A stretch of DNA of 64,000 nucleotides from Pinus tabuliformis (GCA_031772625.1 CM062817.1:891236184-891300183), one strand, 5' to 3'; shown: positions 11,293-21,717, counted from the stretch's first letter. Program-made: numbers and translations. Notes: generated by a model not told the origin, from the sequence alone.

Positions 11293-11962
11293 ACTTGATC
11301 TGAATATGAAACTACTTGAAATTCGTTTGCAAGGTATTCAATTCAGAAATAAACATATTTAAAAGCTTCCCATGTCTTGCAGAAATGAAACACGTGATTT
11401 TTTTCAGCTGATTACAATCCATTTAAGCATAGCAGAATTATTTCCTTTTACTGTTTAACACATAAAAACAAATTTGTTCTGCAAAATAAACCAACCACAT
11501 ATGCACAAGAACTTGATAAAGCAGTTCACCCCCTCCAGGGCTACGTCTGCTGGGTCCAAAGCCTCCAAATGGGCTTGTCCTTGTTTTTATTAAATGCTCA
11601 AATTGAAAATACAGCTGAATAGAAGCATCTACAGGAGAAATAGATGGTATAAATGGATTCAGAACACATGAATCCTTCAGGATTGACTATTGGATCACCT
11701 CCAATGGATACCTGCAACCCTGTACAGTCTTCCCAATACTGGACCCTAGTGGCTCCTAGAACTTTCACGGCTCCAAAACGTATGCAAATGACCCCTGATG
11801 GCTGTAAGACCTGCACCAATGGCTTCAGAAGGTCGAAAATACCCAAAATCAAAAAAACATTCGTCCAAAACCGACTTTCTGGGCCAAAGTTATGGCCATT
11901 TACTCCAGACTGCCAGTTTCCCCTAAAAGAACTCCAGCTAACTTTAGTGAAAGTCCAGTTAG

Positions 11963-12016
11963 CCCCGCCAAATATGGCGGGACCGCCAAATTTGGCGCTC
12001 CACCAAATAAACCGCC
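11963..12016. promoter_or_regulatory. E2F-like motif cluster in the 5' LTR
   Basis: Same palindromic GCCAAA cluster as at 5,765-5,818, with one unit changed to CACCAAAT. On the sense strand it lies about 150-200 bp downstream of the TATA-like site, so it may be in the transcribed leader. Confidence 0.45.
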
Positions 12017-12167
12017 AACTAAACTGCTGTAATATTAAATGCTTTCATCGGAGTGCGTGCCCGGCTGTTAGGTGTGCTGGCGGTTAGTTTAGCCCACGGT
12101 TCCTGGGCGTGGTCACATGGAGGGCGGGGCTGGACCCCTTCTTTCCAGCCCTTAGCACAATTTACAA

Positions 12168-12180
12168 TTTTAATATAAAT
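12168..12180 (-). promoter_or_regulatory. TATA-like box of the chromovirus 5' LTR
   Basis: The minus strand reads ATTTATATTAAAA, the only good TATA match downstream of the CRE/CCAAT/G-box region. The equivalent in the 3' LTR is at 5,984-5,996. Confidence 0.4.
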
Positions 12181-12203
12181 TCTTGCGCCCATTTAATAAC
12201 AAG

Positions 12204-12275
12204 TGATGCAGTGGCCTAACGGTAAGGCTTTGGAGTGATAAGGTAGAGGTCGCGGGTTCAAACCCGGCCCCTCCC
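12204..12275 (+). other. tRNA-like (Pol III A box/B box) segment inside the 5' LTR
   Basis: Same module as at 6,019-6,090: TGGCCTAACGG and GGGTTCAAACC are unchanged, with differences only in flanking bases. It sits between the CRE site and the TATA-like site and is antisense to element transcription. Confidence 0.6.
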
Positions 12276-12313
12276 AAATTTGAAATTTTTAAATGCGCCC
12301 AACAATGCATCGC

Positions 12314-12355
12314 TGACGTCATCTAGGGCCTGCCAAGTGGCACCCTCTGATTGGC
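12314..12355. promoter_or_regulatory. CRE-like site and single degenerate G-box in the 5' LTR
   Basis: TGACGTCA is conserved, but only one unit follows and its core is CCAAGTGG rather than CCACGTGG. ATTGG lies just beyond. Confidence 0.5.
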
Positions 12356-12613
12356 TGCTGTAGAGGGAATATTCCTTGGAATATTCCTCGAAATATTCTT
12401 TTTTTAATTTTTTTAAAAAAATTCCAATTTTCTAATGTATTGGACAAAATATTCTTTTGATCATATCTTCTTCATACGGCGACCGTTTTCCGAACCATTT
12501 ACGGCGCCGGAATCGTGAGGATGAGCATTTTCCGGTCGTTCAGCTTCGAACCAGTTCTGAGCACTTTGAATTTTGAGCATTTTTACAACACCTAGGACTT
12601 GAGCACCTGATCA

Positions 12614-12618
12614 AAAAG
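12614..12618. repeat. Target site duplication AAAAG, right copy
   Basis: Pairs with 5,092-5,096. Confidence 0.9.
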
Positions 12619-14955
12619 CCAATGTATGATTGCTCCAAGGTATTCCTCCCAGAAGAACACCCTTACAGAAGAGCAACATCTACTTTCAATGGTAAATCAG
12701 AGAGAAACCAAAGGCCTCCAATGATGACACCAGTGTAATGGCTTAGAGAATATGAGAGAGGGAAGGAGAAGGACATTAGGTAAATGTTTTATTCAAATGG
12801 GGAGCCTATGTTCAATGATCCAGAATTCTTCGACACCTATGTTGAGAAATTTCCCATTGGGATGGAAAGGAAATTTGTCTTTTATGAGCTCCCATATTAG
12901 GAGCATTTTAAGATTTCCCACTTACTAGATCCCATGCATATATTTAAAAATGATTCATATTATTAATGGAGGCACATATCATCTAAATAAAATGACACAT
13001 TGGCTATTAAGAGAGATCTTATTTCTTCAAAAACTAAAAAGAAACATTGGCCAAGACAAGAGAGTGGAGAAGAGATTGGTCCCTCTTGGTCTTTCAAAGA
13101 AGGAGATGCCCCATGGATTTTAAATAAAGATGATATTTATTTGGCAAAGGAATTTATAGTGGGTGTGAGGGTGCCTTCTTTATATGGGTCTTCACTACAG
13201 CGTTTCTTCACAGTGTAAGAACATTGGTCGATGTTGAAATCACATGACCATTTGAACCTTCTAAGAGTATGTGTAAAAAACATGATTTTATTATTTGTTA
13301 TTATTTTTATGCCATGGGATAAAATATAATTAATTTTTGTATGTGTTTACTTTGTAGATTCATTATCCTTTGCTTGTGTGTGGGTGTGTGAACCATGACT
13401 TTCCCAAGACCTACAACATGCCATATCTAAATTATCTACATTTGTATGTTGGATCACATCAAAGGATATTCATATGGCTAGCATTTCATAGTGGCATCAA
13501 AAGATAGTTGAGATTGTTTGTATGTTTGAGAAGGAAATATCAACAAGTTTCATGGACTTGTAGGCTCATCTTCTAATTGACCTAATAGATGAGGTTGAAT
13601 TAGTTGGGGTGGTTTCTTGTCATTGGATGTTCTTCTTAGAGAGGTACATGAAGAAATTAAATATTTTTGTTCGACAAAGAGAAAAACCCAAGGGGTCTAT
13701 GGCAAAGGGGTACATATCATATGAGTCTTTCTATTATGCCAGTGATTACATCAAGCAAATCGACAACACACCAGGTGTGGTGATTTGGGATGACGAAAAG
13801 GATGAAGATAAAAGAGAAGGGGATCTTCTCACAACGAATGGAAAAAGGAACATGATAAAGAGTAAGTGACTTATCATTTGTCAAATTTATACACAATAAC
13901 TATTCACACTGAACTTCATAATGTATATTTTGACCTCGTATGTACTATATATGTCAGTCTAATTTCATCAGCAAAATAAAAAATTGAAGCCATCAACAAA
14001 TTCATTCTTTACAATTCGGAAGCAACACAGCCATGGGTTGCATTGTACAAACAAAAGAAAAGGAAATGCAATAGCGATAGGAAATAATTCAGATGGTTGA
14101 ATAAAAGAAGTGTGCCTTATCCTGATCATTTAAAAGAAGATATTCCAATGATATTCCCTAACATTTGGGTTGTTGACCAAGTCAAGGAGAAATATGGTGC
14201 ATTTGGTCATTACCAATGTTCTAAAGAGGATGCGCTAAACATAGGGATTAGGTGCAATAACTCGATAATAATCTCTTTCTATACATTTTTAACTTCATAA
14301 TGCACCTTTGAATTGTAACATCTATATTTTATATTTTAATTATGTTTAGGTTATTAGACACATGACAATGTGATTTTTTTACTTTTTGATAGGTGCATTT
14401 GTTCCCATCTATGTGGGCATATGGACATCATTTTCGCACGAGGATATCGATGATGGATGCATGACTCAATACTGTGGAGTGGAAGTCGGTTTTGATCAAT
14501 CTAGTCGTGCTATCCACTGTGATTAAAACCTAATACAAGGGACGTTAGTTTAAGCCGGAAAGATATAAGAGATCATTGAAGTGGACTTATCTTCATTTCA
14601 ATGTGTTATTTTTAGGTGCAAGGGGTGGGACACCTTTGATCTAAATAATGTAAAGGATGATCGCAATAGTAAAATAATATATATCAACTCTAGAAAGATG
14701 TGACATGAAGCTAGGAAGCCTTATGGTTTCCCCAAACACTGCAACCAAATGTTTGTTTACCCATATGTGTTGGATAGGGATTGGTGGTTTGTATTAAGAC
14801 ATGACCCTAAATCAAAACATATTTTTGAGAATAATAGTGTTAACATGCCAAGCGAGGAATATAATCAGGGTGATGACAACGAGGAGCGATATGTACTTGT
14901 GTTATTTCATCATTTATACTATTGTTGTATGCTTTTATTTTCTTTATTTCGCTAA
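12614..14955 (+). pseudogene. CACTA TNP2-like transposase, 3' half, with DUF4216-like end
   Basis: Coding resumes directly after the chromovirus: a D-C-x-x-V-FLPEEHPYRR segment with RPP at about 12,620-12,720 matches the family's DCHRRFLP region. Next come FYELPY and LDPMHI (about 12,880-12,945, family ELPYW and LDVMHIEKN). A KSHDHLNLLRV segment at about 13,230 follows (family MKSHDCHVFMQ). ERYMKKLNIFVRQREKPKGSMAKGY-type residues lie at 13,640-13,740 (family ERYLGFLK...PEGSIAEGY). From about 14,580 a DUF4216-like tail appears (VIFRCKGWD, then VYPYVLDRDWWFV). Introns separate parts (about 13,265-13,360 and 13,870-14,000). Many stops; inactive. Confidence 0.8.
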
Positions 14956-15502
14956 TTATATTGTTTTTTATTCGTCGTCTTAGCATTTTATATAATTGAT
15001 AAGATTCACAAACATTTTTACACTTTTTTTTTAAAGGAAACTCTTTTACACTTTAAACTAAGTATTTCTAATTGTGTATTATAATTTAAAAATTAAAATT
15101 TTAACATGTTTGTTTAATTTGGATTTTGTGATAATTTGGTTTTCAACTTCATTGTTTGTTAGTTTACATACTTTTATCATTGCTTTTGGAAATATTTAAA
15201 TTATGCCCCCAATGTTGACTAAAACAACAATTAATGAAGTAATTTAAAATTTTGATTGCAATCAACTTACAAAATAATGACAAAAACACCAAATATAGGA
15301 AGATTTGCAACCATAAAATTTTAGGGTGAATAGAATGCTTATGATTGGAGATGATAACTTTTTTATAATAACAATTTTTCGGGTAGAAGATTCTATTAAA
15401 AAAGAGTAAATAATACAATGGAAAATAACTTTTATTCATGTGTAATTGTTTTTTGAAAAGGAGTTCATTTAGAGTGAATATGTATGAACTATCTATACAA
15501 TC
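14956..15502. other. AT-rich sequence between CACTA gene and LINE
   Basis: No gene is supported. About 45 bp at 14,951-14,997 (CTAATTATATTG through TTTTATATAATT) recurs near 18,147-18,192 as a weak direct repeat. The last 60 bp (about 15,460-15,515) match the left flank of the paralogous empty site at about 29,373-29,418. Confidence 0.4.
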
Positions 15503-15515
15503 GAAAAATATTTAT
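15503..15515. repeat. LINE target site duplication, left copy
   Basis: GAAAAATATTTAT precedes the LINE and recurs exactly at 17,794-17,806. A 13-bp AT-rich duplication is typical of target-primed reverse transcription. Confidence 0.88.
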
Positions 15516-15529
15516 ATCCAGAAAAAATC

Positions 15530-15736
15530 ATGGAGCTAGGGTTTCTCACGAGCACGAACAAGTTCCTGGTTTTAGCCGCCATTTTCGACTCCATAGAGGG
15601 CTCAAAGAACAACATGAAGACCCCCTATCATGGAGGCAAGGGCTGGGATGGGCTTGTGTGGTTACTCTCCACGACCCTCCCCACGACCACCTCACAGAAT
15701 GCTCCCCCTATTTATCCTGGTGCATCCACATGCTGA
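15530..15736 (+). CDS. Short 5' ORF of the LINE, unknown function
   Basis: The first ATG of the LINE opens a 68-codon ORF beginning MELGFLTSTNKF, rich in S, T and P at its end. It lies in a different frame from ORF1. It may be a leader ORF, or the true N terminus separated from ORF1 by a frameshift. No domain is recognised. Confidence 0.3.
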   Translation: MELGFLTSTNKFLVLAAIFDSIEGSKNNMKTPYHGGKGWDGLVWLLSTTLPTTTSQNAPPIYPGASTC

Positions 15737-16011
15737 CCCAGCAGATTGCAACTCCCTGGCGACCGTGGTAGACTTCAATTTTTGGATGGTTTCGAACTCA
15801 GGAGGCGAGCCCAGTTGGGGGTTTGCTCAGCGACTGCATAGTCTGTCGGGCTTGGTTATCACTTATCCATGGCAAGCTGCAAGGCGATTTGTGGAGAGCC
15901 CAAGATGGGTTTATAGCTATAGGGATGGATTCTGGTTAGACGCTCCCCTAGTTTTTGAAGCTCGACTGTTAAGAAGTTGGCCCCTACATCCTCCTCGAGG
16001 TCACCACACTT

Positions 16012-17604
16012 GTGAACACTGTGTCGGCAGACGGCCTGATCCATTGCCCCTCCACACACAGGCCCGGGTATTTGGCTTTCACGCGCGTTGTTAGGCCTAT
16101 CATACTCTGTTTGATCCGACCTCTAGCAACGAATGATCTCCCCCCTGCAGCACAGATAATATGTGCCTTTAAAGCGGAAGCTGTCTCCTTGCTCCTGAAG
16201 GTCCAAACGGGACATGGGAACCAGGTAAGCCCAAACTGCTTTCAAATCTTTTTAAAAACTCCTGTTGGGGCTTCTAGTTTACTCTGGGTCAAAAACACAG
16301 ACAAAGTACTTGATCTGAAGCAAAGCATCATGGGGAAATACAGATACCCTGGCTATTCACAAATCTTGATGTTTGAAGGAAAAATACTACAGGACCACCA
16401 ACCCCTGAAGGAGTATCACAAACATCCTGATTCCACCATTATACTCAACATGAGGTTATGTGGGGGGGATGCAACCAAGGGTAGAATAGGGTTGGGAGGA
16501 AGCAAACAGTCAGGTTCAGGATCAAAACAGAAGCAAGCACATGAGGGTCTATCATTCAAGAACATTCTACAGGGGAAAAAGACAGCCTCTTAACCATCCA
16601 AATAGATAGGAAATGCTCCAAACCCCTATATAGTGGAGCAGTTGAATAACAACCCGGAATTAAATATTGATATGTCAGAATCTGATGAGCAATGCGCCTC
16701 CTTTGAATATCTAGAAATTATTCGTTGATTTAACTATTTCTGGCCTAAACCAATAGAGCTCTTCCATTGGATTTTAACAAACTAGTCATTAGATTACGAC
16801 ATCCGCCTTTGCTCCAAAGGATTCTTTGTTGTAAAATTCCCGTCCCCTAAAGCTAAAGACAAAATTCTACAGGAAGGACCATGGTTCTGGGGTTCAACCG
16901 ACTTGTTTACCACTCTCTGGTTCCCCAATTTCGACACAAACACCATGGTCGTCTCCAGAATGCCAGTCTGGGTCTGAATTCACAACCTCCCCCTTCATTT
17001 CTGGGAGGACAAAGTTCTCACTGGTATTGGCAACAGCCTTGGACAATTCATAAAAAAGGACTCCCAAAGAATAGAGGAAAAGATTTTCACCCATGCACGC
17101 ATATGTGTAAAGGTAGACCTCAGCAAAGGACTTCTGGACGGCATCCGATTAATTCACAATAAGCTAATTTGGACACAGAGCTTGGATTATGAGAACACAA
17201 CTTTTTGATGTAGGAATTGTAGATAGACAGGGAATTTACACAACGTGTGCCCAGAAGCCAAAAAGGATACGAGAAGGAAAAAGAATCAAGGTAAAAATCC
17301 CAAAGGTTGGCAATACCCCCCACCTGAACTTGAAGAGGAGGAGGATTAAGCTCCGGATGAACCATCCCCACAAGAGAAAAGTCAGAATCCAATGGAACCT
17401 GATACACAAGGGGGATCTCCACAAGACCAATCAGATGCTAAGAATCACAGGGTACAAGCCGACGTGATCCCTGACGAGGGGGACATCAGTGGGAATAAGT
17501 GCTTCCACACATCAGATAACTCAGACCCTGACAAGGACAATGCCAAAATGGAGGTAGGAAACCATCTTGCTCTTGTCTCTTCAACGCCATCGCAAGGGGA
17601 ATAG
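16012..17604 (+). pseudogene. LINE ORF1 protein: ubiquitin-like domain, DUF4283, zinc knuckle
   Basis: One reading frame runs through with about eight single-base stop codons. Residues encoded at 16,240-16,467 align without gaps over all 76 positions of ubiquitin: FQIFLKT start, LMFEGK-x-LQD middle, MRLCGG end, with 29 identities by my hand count. A basic GS-rich linker follows. From about 16,730 comes a DUF4283 domain (FWPKPIELFHWI, LCSKGFFVVKFP, EGPWFWG, MPVWV, LPLHFW). At about 17,205 there is a C-x2-C-x4-N-x4-C knuckle in which the usual His is Asn. An acidic, PSPQE-rich tail ends at 17,604. Plant LINE ORF1 proteins with DUF4283 plus knuckle bind RNA. The ubiquitin fold at the N terminus is the unusual part. 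Confidence 0.85.
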
Positions 17605-17793
17605 CTCAGGGTAGAGAAAAAGAAGGGGCAGAAAGCTTAGCTTCCCCCACCATGTATTTTATCTTGTTTTTTTTCTGCTTGTCTTTGCTTATCATTTGGT
17701 TTCTGACTTGATGATGTTGCTTCTAGCTAGTACAACATGTAATTTTGTTATTCATTAATCAAATTTATGCATTTTTCTCTGGAAAAAAAAATA
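17605..17793 (+). other. LINE 3' UTR and A-rich tail
   Basis: A T-rich 3' UTR ends in TCTCTGGAAAAAAAAAT directly before the target duplication. No RT sequence is present between the ORF1 stop and this tail. Confidence 0.7.
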
Positions 17794-17806
17794 GAAAAAT
17801 ATTTAT
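17794..17806. repeat. LINE target site duplication, right copy
   Basis: Exact copy of 15,503-15,515. Confidence 0.88.
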
Positions 17807-18140
17807 GGTAGTTTTACAATTATAGTTTCAACCTTAAACTTTGTAATAAAAATATCTTTGCATTTTTTATTTAAAGTAAGTTTTTTTGCATGTAATTTCA
17901 TATATATAATTTGATATAAGTTCACTAATATATAATCTATAATAAATATATATCATTTCATAAAAATAAATATCATGATGATAACCATTTAACAAACATA
18001 AACATAATCTAAAATACACATTCAAATTCACTAACATCATGCAATTATATACACCTCTAGCACATATAAATGCTATTAGCTAGCACACAAATCTAATAAT
18101 TTAAAAATGCATCATCATCGTGGTCACATCTAACAATATC
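17807..18140 (+). repeat. AT-rich dispersed repeat, copy 1
   Basis: Closely matches 29,419-29,750 over its whole length (shared GGTAGTTTTAC/GATAATTTTAC start, TTAGCTAGCACACAAATC end). Together with 15,460-15,515 it formed one continuous repeat before the LINE entered. It is possibly the 3' part of the CACTA element. Confidence 0.75.
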
Positions 18141-19060
18141 TCATGCTAATTATATTGTTTTTTATTCGTCTTGTTGGTATTTTATATAATTTGTAACATA
18201 TTAAATTTAAATTGCTTAAAACTCTCATAACTTTAGTGATAAATTAAATTTAGTTAAAATATAAATTTTTAAGTTATATTAAATCTAAATTAATTATAAA
18301 AAATTCTCGCTTGAGTTTTTTAAATTTAACAATATATTGAATTTTATAAATAAACTTAAAAGATTATTTTTATATTTTTTAAATAAATATTATTGATAAT
18401 AGTTTACTAATTTCATTTTCTTATTTATTAATTTAAACATTATAAATTAAAAAAACAATTATAATTAAAATTTAAAAATAAATATTAATTTAAAAACTAT
18501 ATTTTAAATAATAATTATAATTAATAAATATATATTTTTTAATGATGCTTCATTCATAATTATTTAAACTTTAATTTATTAAATTTATAAAATCAAATTA
18601 ATTGTAATGTTATTTTTATAATCTAATATTTTATGAACATTTTTTTTAATTATAGTTGATTTTATAGACCAATCAGTTATATATTTTAATTTTATTATAA
18701 ATATTTTGAAATTTTTATTTAATGATTACATGTTGCAATATACGTTTTGAAAATTAATTGCAAATATTAATTAGATATTGTCTAACTCTTGTATTATAAG
18801 TATAGGTCACAACTTTCTGATTTCTATGCTTGACTATGACTAGAAAGGTAGTTTTGTTTAGAGGTTTGTACAATTTAATTGTGTGTAAAATTGATTTTGT
18901 TTTGTAGTGACTATTTTTTAGACATGTTTTATAAATGCTTTATTTTTATTTCTATGTTTTCTATCAATAGGGACCATGCTACTCGCAACCCTTGTTTGAA
19001 TAAGAATTTAGTTAGAATGAATAAGTATTTTTTTTTCTATGTAAAATTGATCTATTTGTA
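18141..19060. other. Very AT-rich sequence, no gene seen
   Basis: Long runs of A/T with no convincing coding stretch. A TTTTGTAGTG string at about 18,897-18,906 resembles a CACTA 3' terminus, but no matching 5' terminus was found. Confidence 0.4.
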
Positions 19061-20092
19061 AAAACATAATGTACAAAGAGGCACCAGCCTTTGTGATACT
19101 AGGTCAGCTATATGACCAATTTAAACAGCAAGTCTTGACATCGCGACTACCCGAGTTGGGGAAACCAGTCCGAGAATGAGATAAGAAAAATTCATTTTAC
19201 CCACGTAGGGGCTATAATTCCAGAATTCAAAATTTTTAACCAAAAGACTGTAAAATTCAGAAAGACAACCATAGCATAGTTCAAAATTAACCACAGTAAA
19301 ACAATCCAAGAGAACCAAAACTCGGAACCCGAGCTGGACGTGAGACTCAAAAATGACCATGGTAAAACAAAAATGAACAAAACCGAACTCAGAACCCGAC
19401 ACGTGACCTGGCATGCAACAGCTAGGTGGCTTATGTAGGTGGCTTCTCCTCCACAATCGGACACCAGCCATATTCTTTTAAACCAGTTTCCACTTATTGC
19501 CCTCCACCTGAAGTGTCCTGAGGCACACGGTCCACCACGAGAATTCCTTTGTCTTACAGGTGGCGTCGCCTCCCAGAGTTTGCTGACGGCTGCTGGACGG
19601 ATGGTTCATGTCTCTTGGCAGGGGGCTGGAGCTCGATTCCCCCTGAAGGTTGATGAGTGAAGGAGGAGCCTGGTTCATTTCCAGGCTGAGCTCAGGTTCG
19701 GGGCATGAGTCAATTACCTCTCTGAAATCCACCGTGATGGTGGCAATGATGACCGGCCTAACCATGGAGCAGCGAAACCGGAACTATGATTGTTGGGAAG
19801 AAGCAGTGGAAGTGGTGTGTTAAGCGTTTCCGCCTGAACGCCGAATTTCACGGGTGCCCATTCTACCTCAGCCACTGCAGGTGTCCCGGTATCTACCAAG
19901 GAAGCAAGAATTGGAAGGGCTAGGGGGAGGGCAGGTGGACAGGGAGGTGGAGACAGGAGGGTGTAGAGACGAAGGGAAAGTGGCACCACCCCGACTGCCA
20001 CCTCGCCTGCGCCTCATTCTATGGCGATGGTGCATGATTCTCTGACTAGAAAGCTATAGCGAGCGATGAATTTCAAGGTCAGGAGGCGGAGT
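19061..20092 (-). other. Unidentified GC-richer segment left of the copia element
   Basis: Base composition is higher in GC than its surroundings. Several overlapping minus-strand open frames exist (for example 20,001-19,714, 19,765-19,478 and 19,471-19,121) but none shows a domain I recognise. The minus-strand end near 19,080 (CTGGTGCCTCTTTGTAC) resembles a LINE or retrogene 3' end. It could be a LINE fragment or captured host sequence. Confidence 0.3.
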
Positions 20093-20465
20093 TATTGGCA
20101 TTATGACACAGGTTTGGAACTATGGCATAGGTGTTGTCCTTGATGGCAACTCACTCAAAGGGTAGATCACAATTCAGGCTCTCATAATAAAATAAAATGA
20201 GGTATACGCAGGATCCTCTTAACAAAATTGCGTATACACGCGGGTGTACCGATCAAAAGGCGTGTATACTTATGAACGCACTTTCATGCAAAGAAAAGCA
20301 CGTACATGTGGGAAAACTTATGGTTGGTCCATGGTATTTAGTCTGACATATTTGAACCTATGGTTTTGGTCCTTGGTATTGCATCCAAAGTGTTGAACCC
20401 AGGTATTGAGTCCCTAGTATTGGATCTCTATGGTTTTGGACCATGGTTTGAGTAAGGCCTAAGAC

Positions 20466-20473
20466 TATAAAAA
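20466..20473 (+). promoter_or_regulatory. TATA box of the copia 5' LTR
   Basis: GACTATAAAAAGGGAAGG is a textbook plant TATA context, conserved at 27,758-27,765 in the 3' LTR. Transcription would start about 30 bp downstream. Confidence 0.75.
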
Positions 20474-21132
20474 GGGAAGGAGATCATTTGGCAAGTGAAT
20501 CAACTGAAGCATTGAATATCTTATGAAGAGCAAGATCTAGAATACTGTCATTGGGTTATGGTGCATAACTAGATCTGAATCAAGGAGGAACCTGAGCGCA
20601 AGGAGAAGGATAAGTTCTATTGATGGGTCAAGATCTTAAGGCGGCTTGAAGAGAAGTATCTTTGTGTAATTTTTGATCTGTTATATTTGGCGCATGACGT
20701 GATCTATAAATATGATAATCTGGGTATAACTAATGTTTGAATAAGTGAAAAGGATAAATTATCTTTTATAGATCTGTACGCAAGTTCAGCACAGCAGAGG
20801 CGCGTATACACGTTGGTTCACTAACTTAAAATAGCGTATACACTGGTTGGCCTTAATACAGAAGCGTATGCACGCAGGTTCCACATATAGAAGTAGTGTA
20901 CATCTCATGAAATATGTTTTAGCTGCTTCTGTTTATTGCTGCAGTGTTCTGGGTTTAGAATTGGTGTTTGGTTACTGGTATTATTTTCTGGTTACAACAT
21001 TCTGAGAAGTTATTGGTTGATTCAGTATTTGTTTGTACAAATGAGTTTGGTTAATGCAGATATACTTGATGTTTGATTGATATTCATGGATCCAGTCTGA
21101 AAATTTATGAAACGTGGTCCCTAGAAGAAAAG

Positions 21133-21255
21133 AGAAGGTTGTAGCCTTCTGTAGGTCAACACCTATGTACTAGTACCTCAGCTAGTATAAGAGCTAAGGG
21201 GGTTGTAGCTCCCTTCCAGGAGAAGTTGGAGAACGAGAGAAGGTTGTAACCTTCT
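21133..21255 (+). promoter_or_regulatory. Cluster of three stem-loops in the copia LTR
   Basis: AGAAGGTTGTAGCCTTCT (21,133-21,150), AAGGGGGTTGTAGCTCCCTT (21,196-21,215) and AGAAGGTTGTAACCTTCT (21,238-21,255) each fold as a 5-6-bp stem with a TTGTA-type loop. They lie downstream of the TATA box, so they would be in the RNA. All are conserved in outline in the 3' LTR. Confidence 0.5.
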
Positions 21256-21659
21256 GTAGGTAGCAGCCTATGTACTGGTATAAGACTGCACCAGTACAAA
21301 ATCATTGTAAAAGGAAGTTTCTAATTTAAAAGAAGATAGAGACAAATTGCAGCAGGTGGTTTTCACCCACATTGGGTTTCCACCTTATATCTTTGTGTCC
21401 ATGTGTGTGATGATATGTTCTGTTTTACTGCTCCTACTTACTGTTCTTATGATTAATGAAGTACTGATGCACTGATTAAAGATCAAACAATTAATGAATC
21501 TTAAGTTTTCTGATATACGCTGGTTTCTTTAGACATAGTAGCGTATATACACAGTTTCACATAGCCGAAGTAGCGTATACAAATCTGATTGTGAAAAGGA
21601 AATTAATTGATTTGATAATACTAATTCACCCCCCCCCTCTCAGTATTATTTCCAACAAT

Positions 21660-21671
21660 TGGTATCAAAGC
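21660..21671 (+). promoter_or_regulatory. Copia primer-binding site
   Basis: TGGTATCAAAGC, three bases after the LTR, matches the initiator tRNA-Met PBS at all but one position (canonical TGGTATCAGAGC). Confidence 0.85.
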
Positions 21672-21717
21672 AGGTCCTTCAGAAGAAGCTTGATCGCTTG
21701 AAGGAAGATCTATCATC

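Larger units (their letters stand above)
5097..12613 (-). mobile_element. Complete chromodomain Ty3/gypsy retrotransposon (chromovirus)
   Basis: A 7.5-kb element lies antisense to the surrounding CACTA gene. It has two LTRs starting TGATC and ending GATCA, a perfect 5-bp target duplication, an initiator-Met primer-binding site, a polypurine tract, and gag-PR-RT-RNaseH-INT-chromodomain order, which defines the chromovirus clade. The LTRs are very similar outside a few indels, so insertion is fairly recent. Two premature stops and one small deletion in the RT-RNase H linker disable this copy. Confidence 0.95.
11296..12613 (-). repeat. Chromovirus 5' LTR (1,318 bp)
   Basis: Sister of 5,097-6,515 with the same TGATC...GATCA ends. 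It lacks the G-box expansion and has a shorter GC-rich block near 12,120-12,150. As the 5' LTR it would drive transcription leftward. Confidence 0.95.
15516..17793 (+). mobile_element. ORF1-only LINE copy with poly(A) end
   Basis: This 2.28-kb insertion is bounded by a 13-bp target duplication and ends in a short A-rich tail (about 17,781-17,793). It contains a 5' region, one long degenerate ORF1 with ubiquitin-like, DUF4283 and zinc-knuckle parts, and a roughly 190-bp 3' UTR. There is no endonuclease or reverse transcriptase ORF, so it is a non-autonomous LINE, either an internal-deletion derivative or a half-LINE family. The paralogue at 29,373-29,760 shows the unoccupied site. Confidence 0.82.
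20093..21657 (+). repeat. Copia 5' LTR (1,565 bp)
   Basis: Begins TATTGG and ends CCAACA, a copia-type inverted terminus in which the expected TG is TA in both LTRs. It contains a TATA box, at least six GTATAC palindromes, and three short hairpins around 21,133-21,255. Confidence 0.93.

Noticed and set aside
18893-18909. CACTA 3' terminal repeat (TTTTGTAGTG)
   Set aside because: No matching CACTACAAAA 5' end or 3-bp target duplication found upstream. The string is short and AT-biased.
19121-20045. Several 60-116-codon ORFs on both strands
   Set aside because: Overlapping in multiple frames with no recognisable domain. Described only as an unidentified segment.
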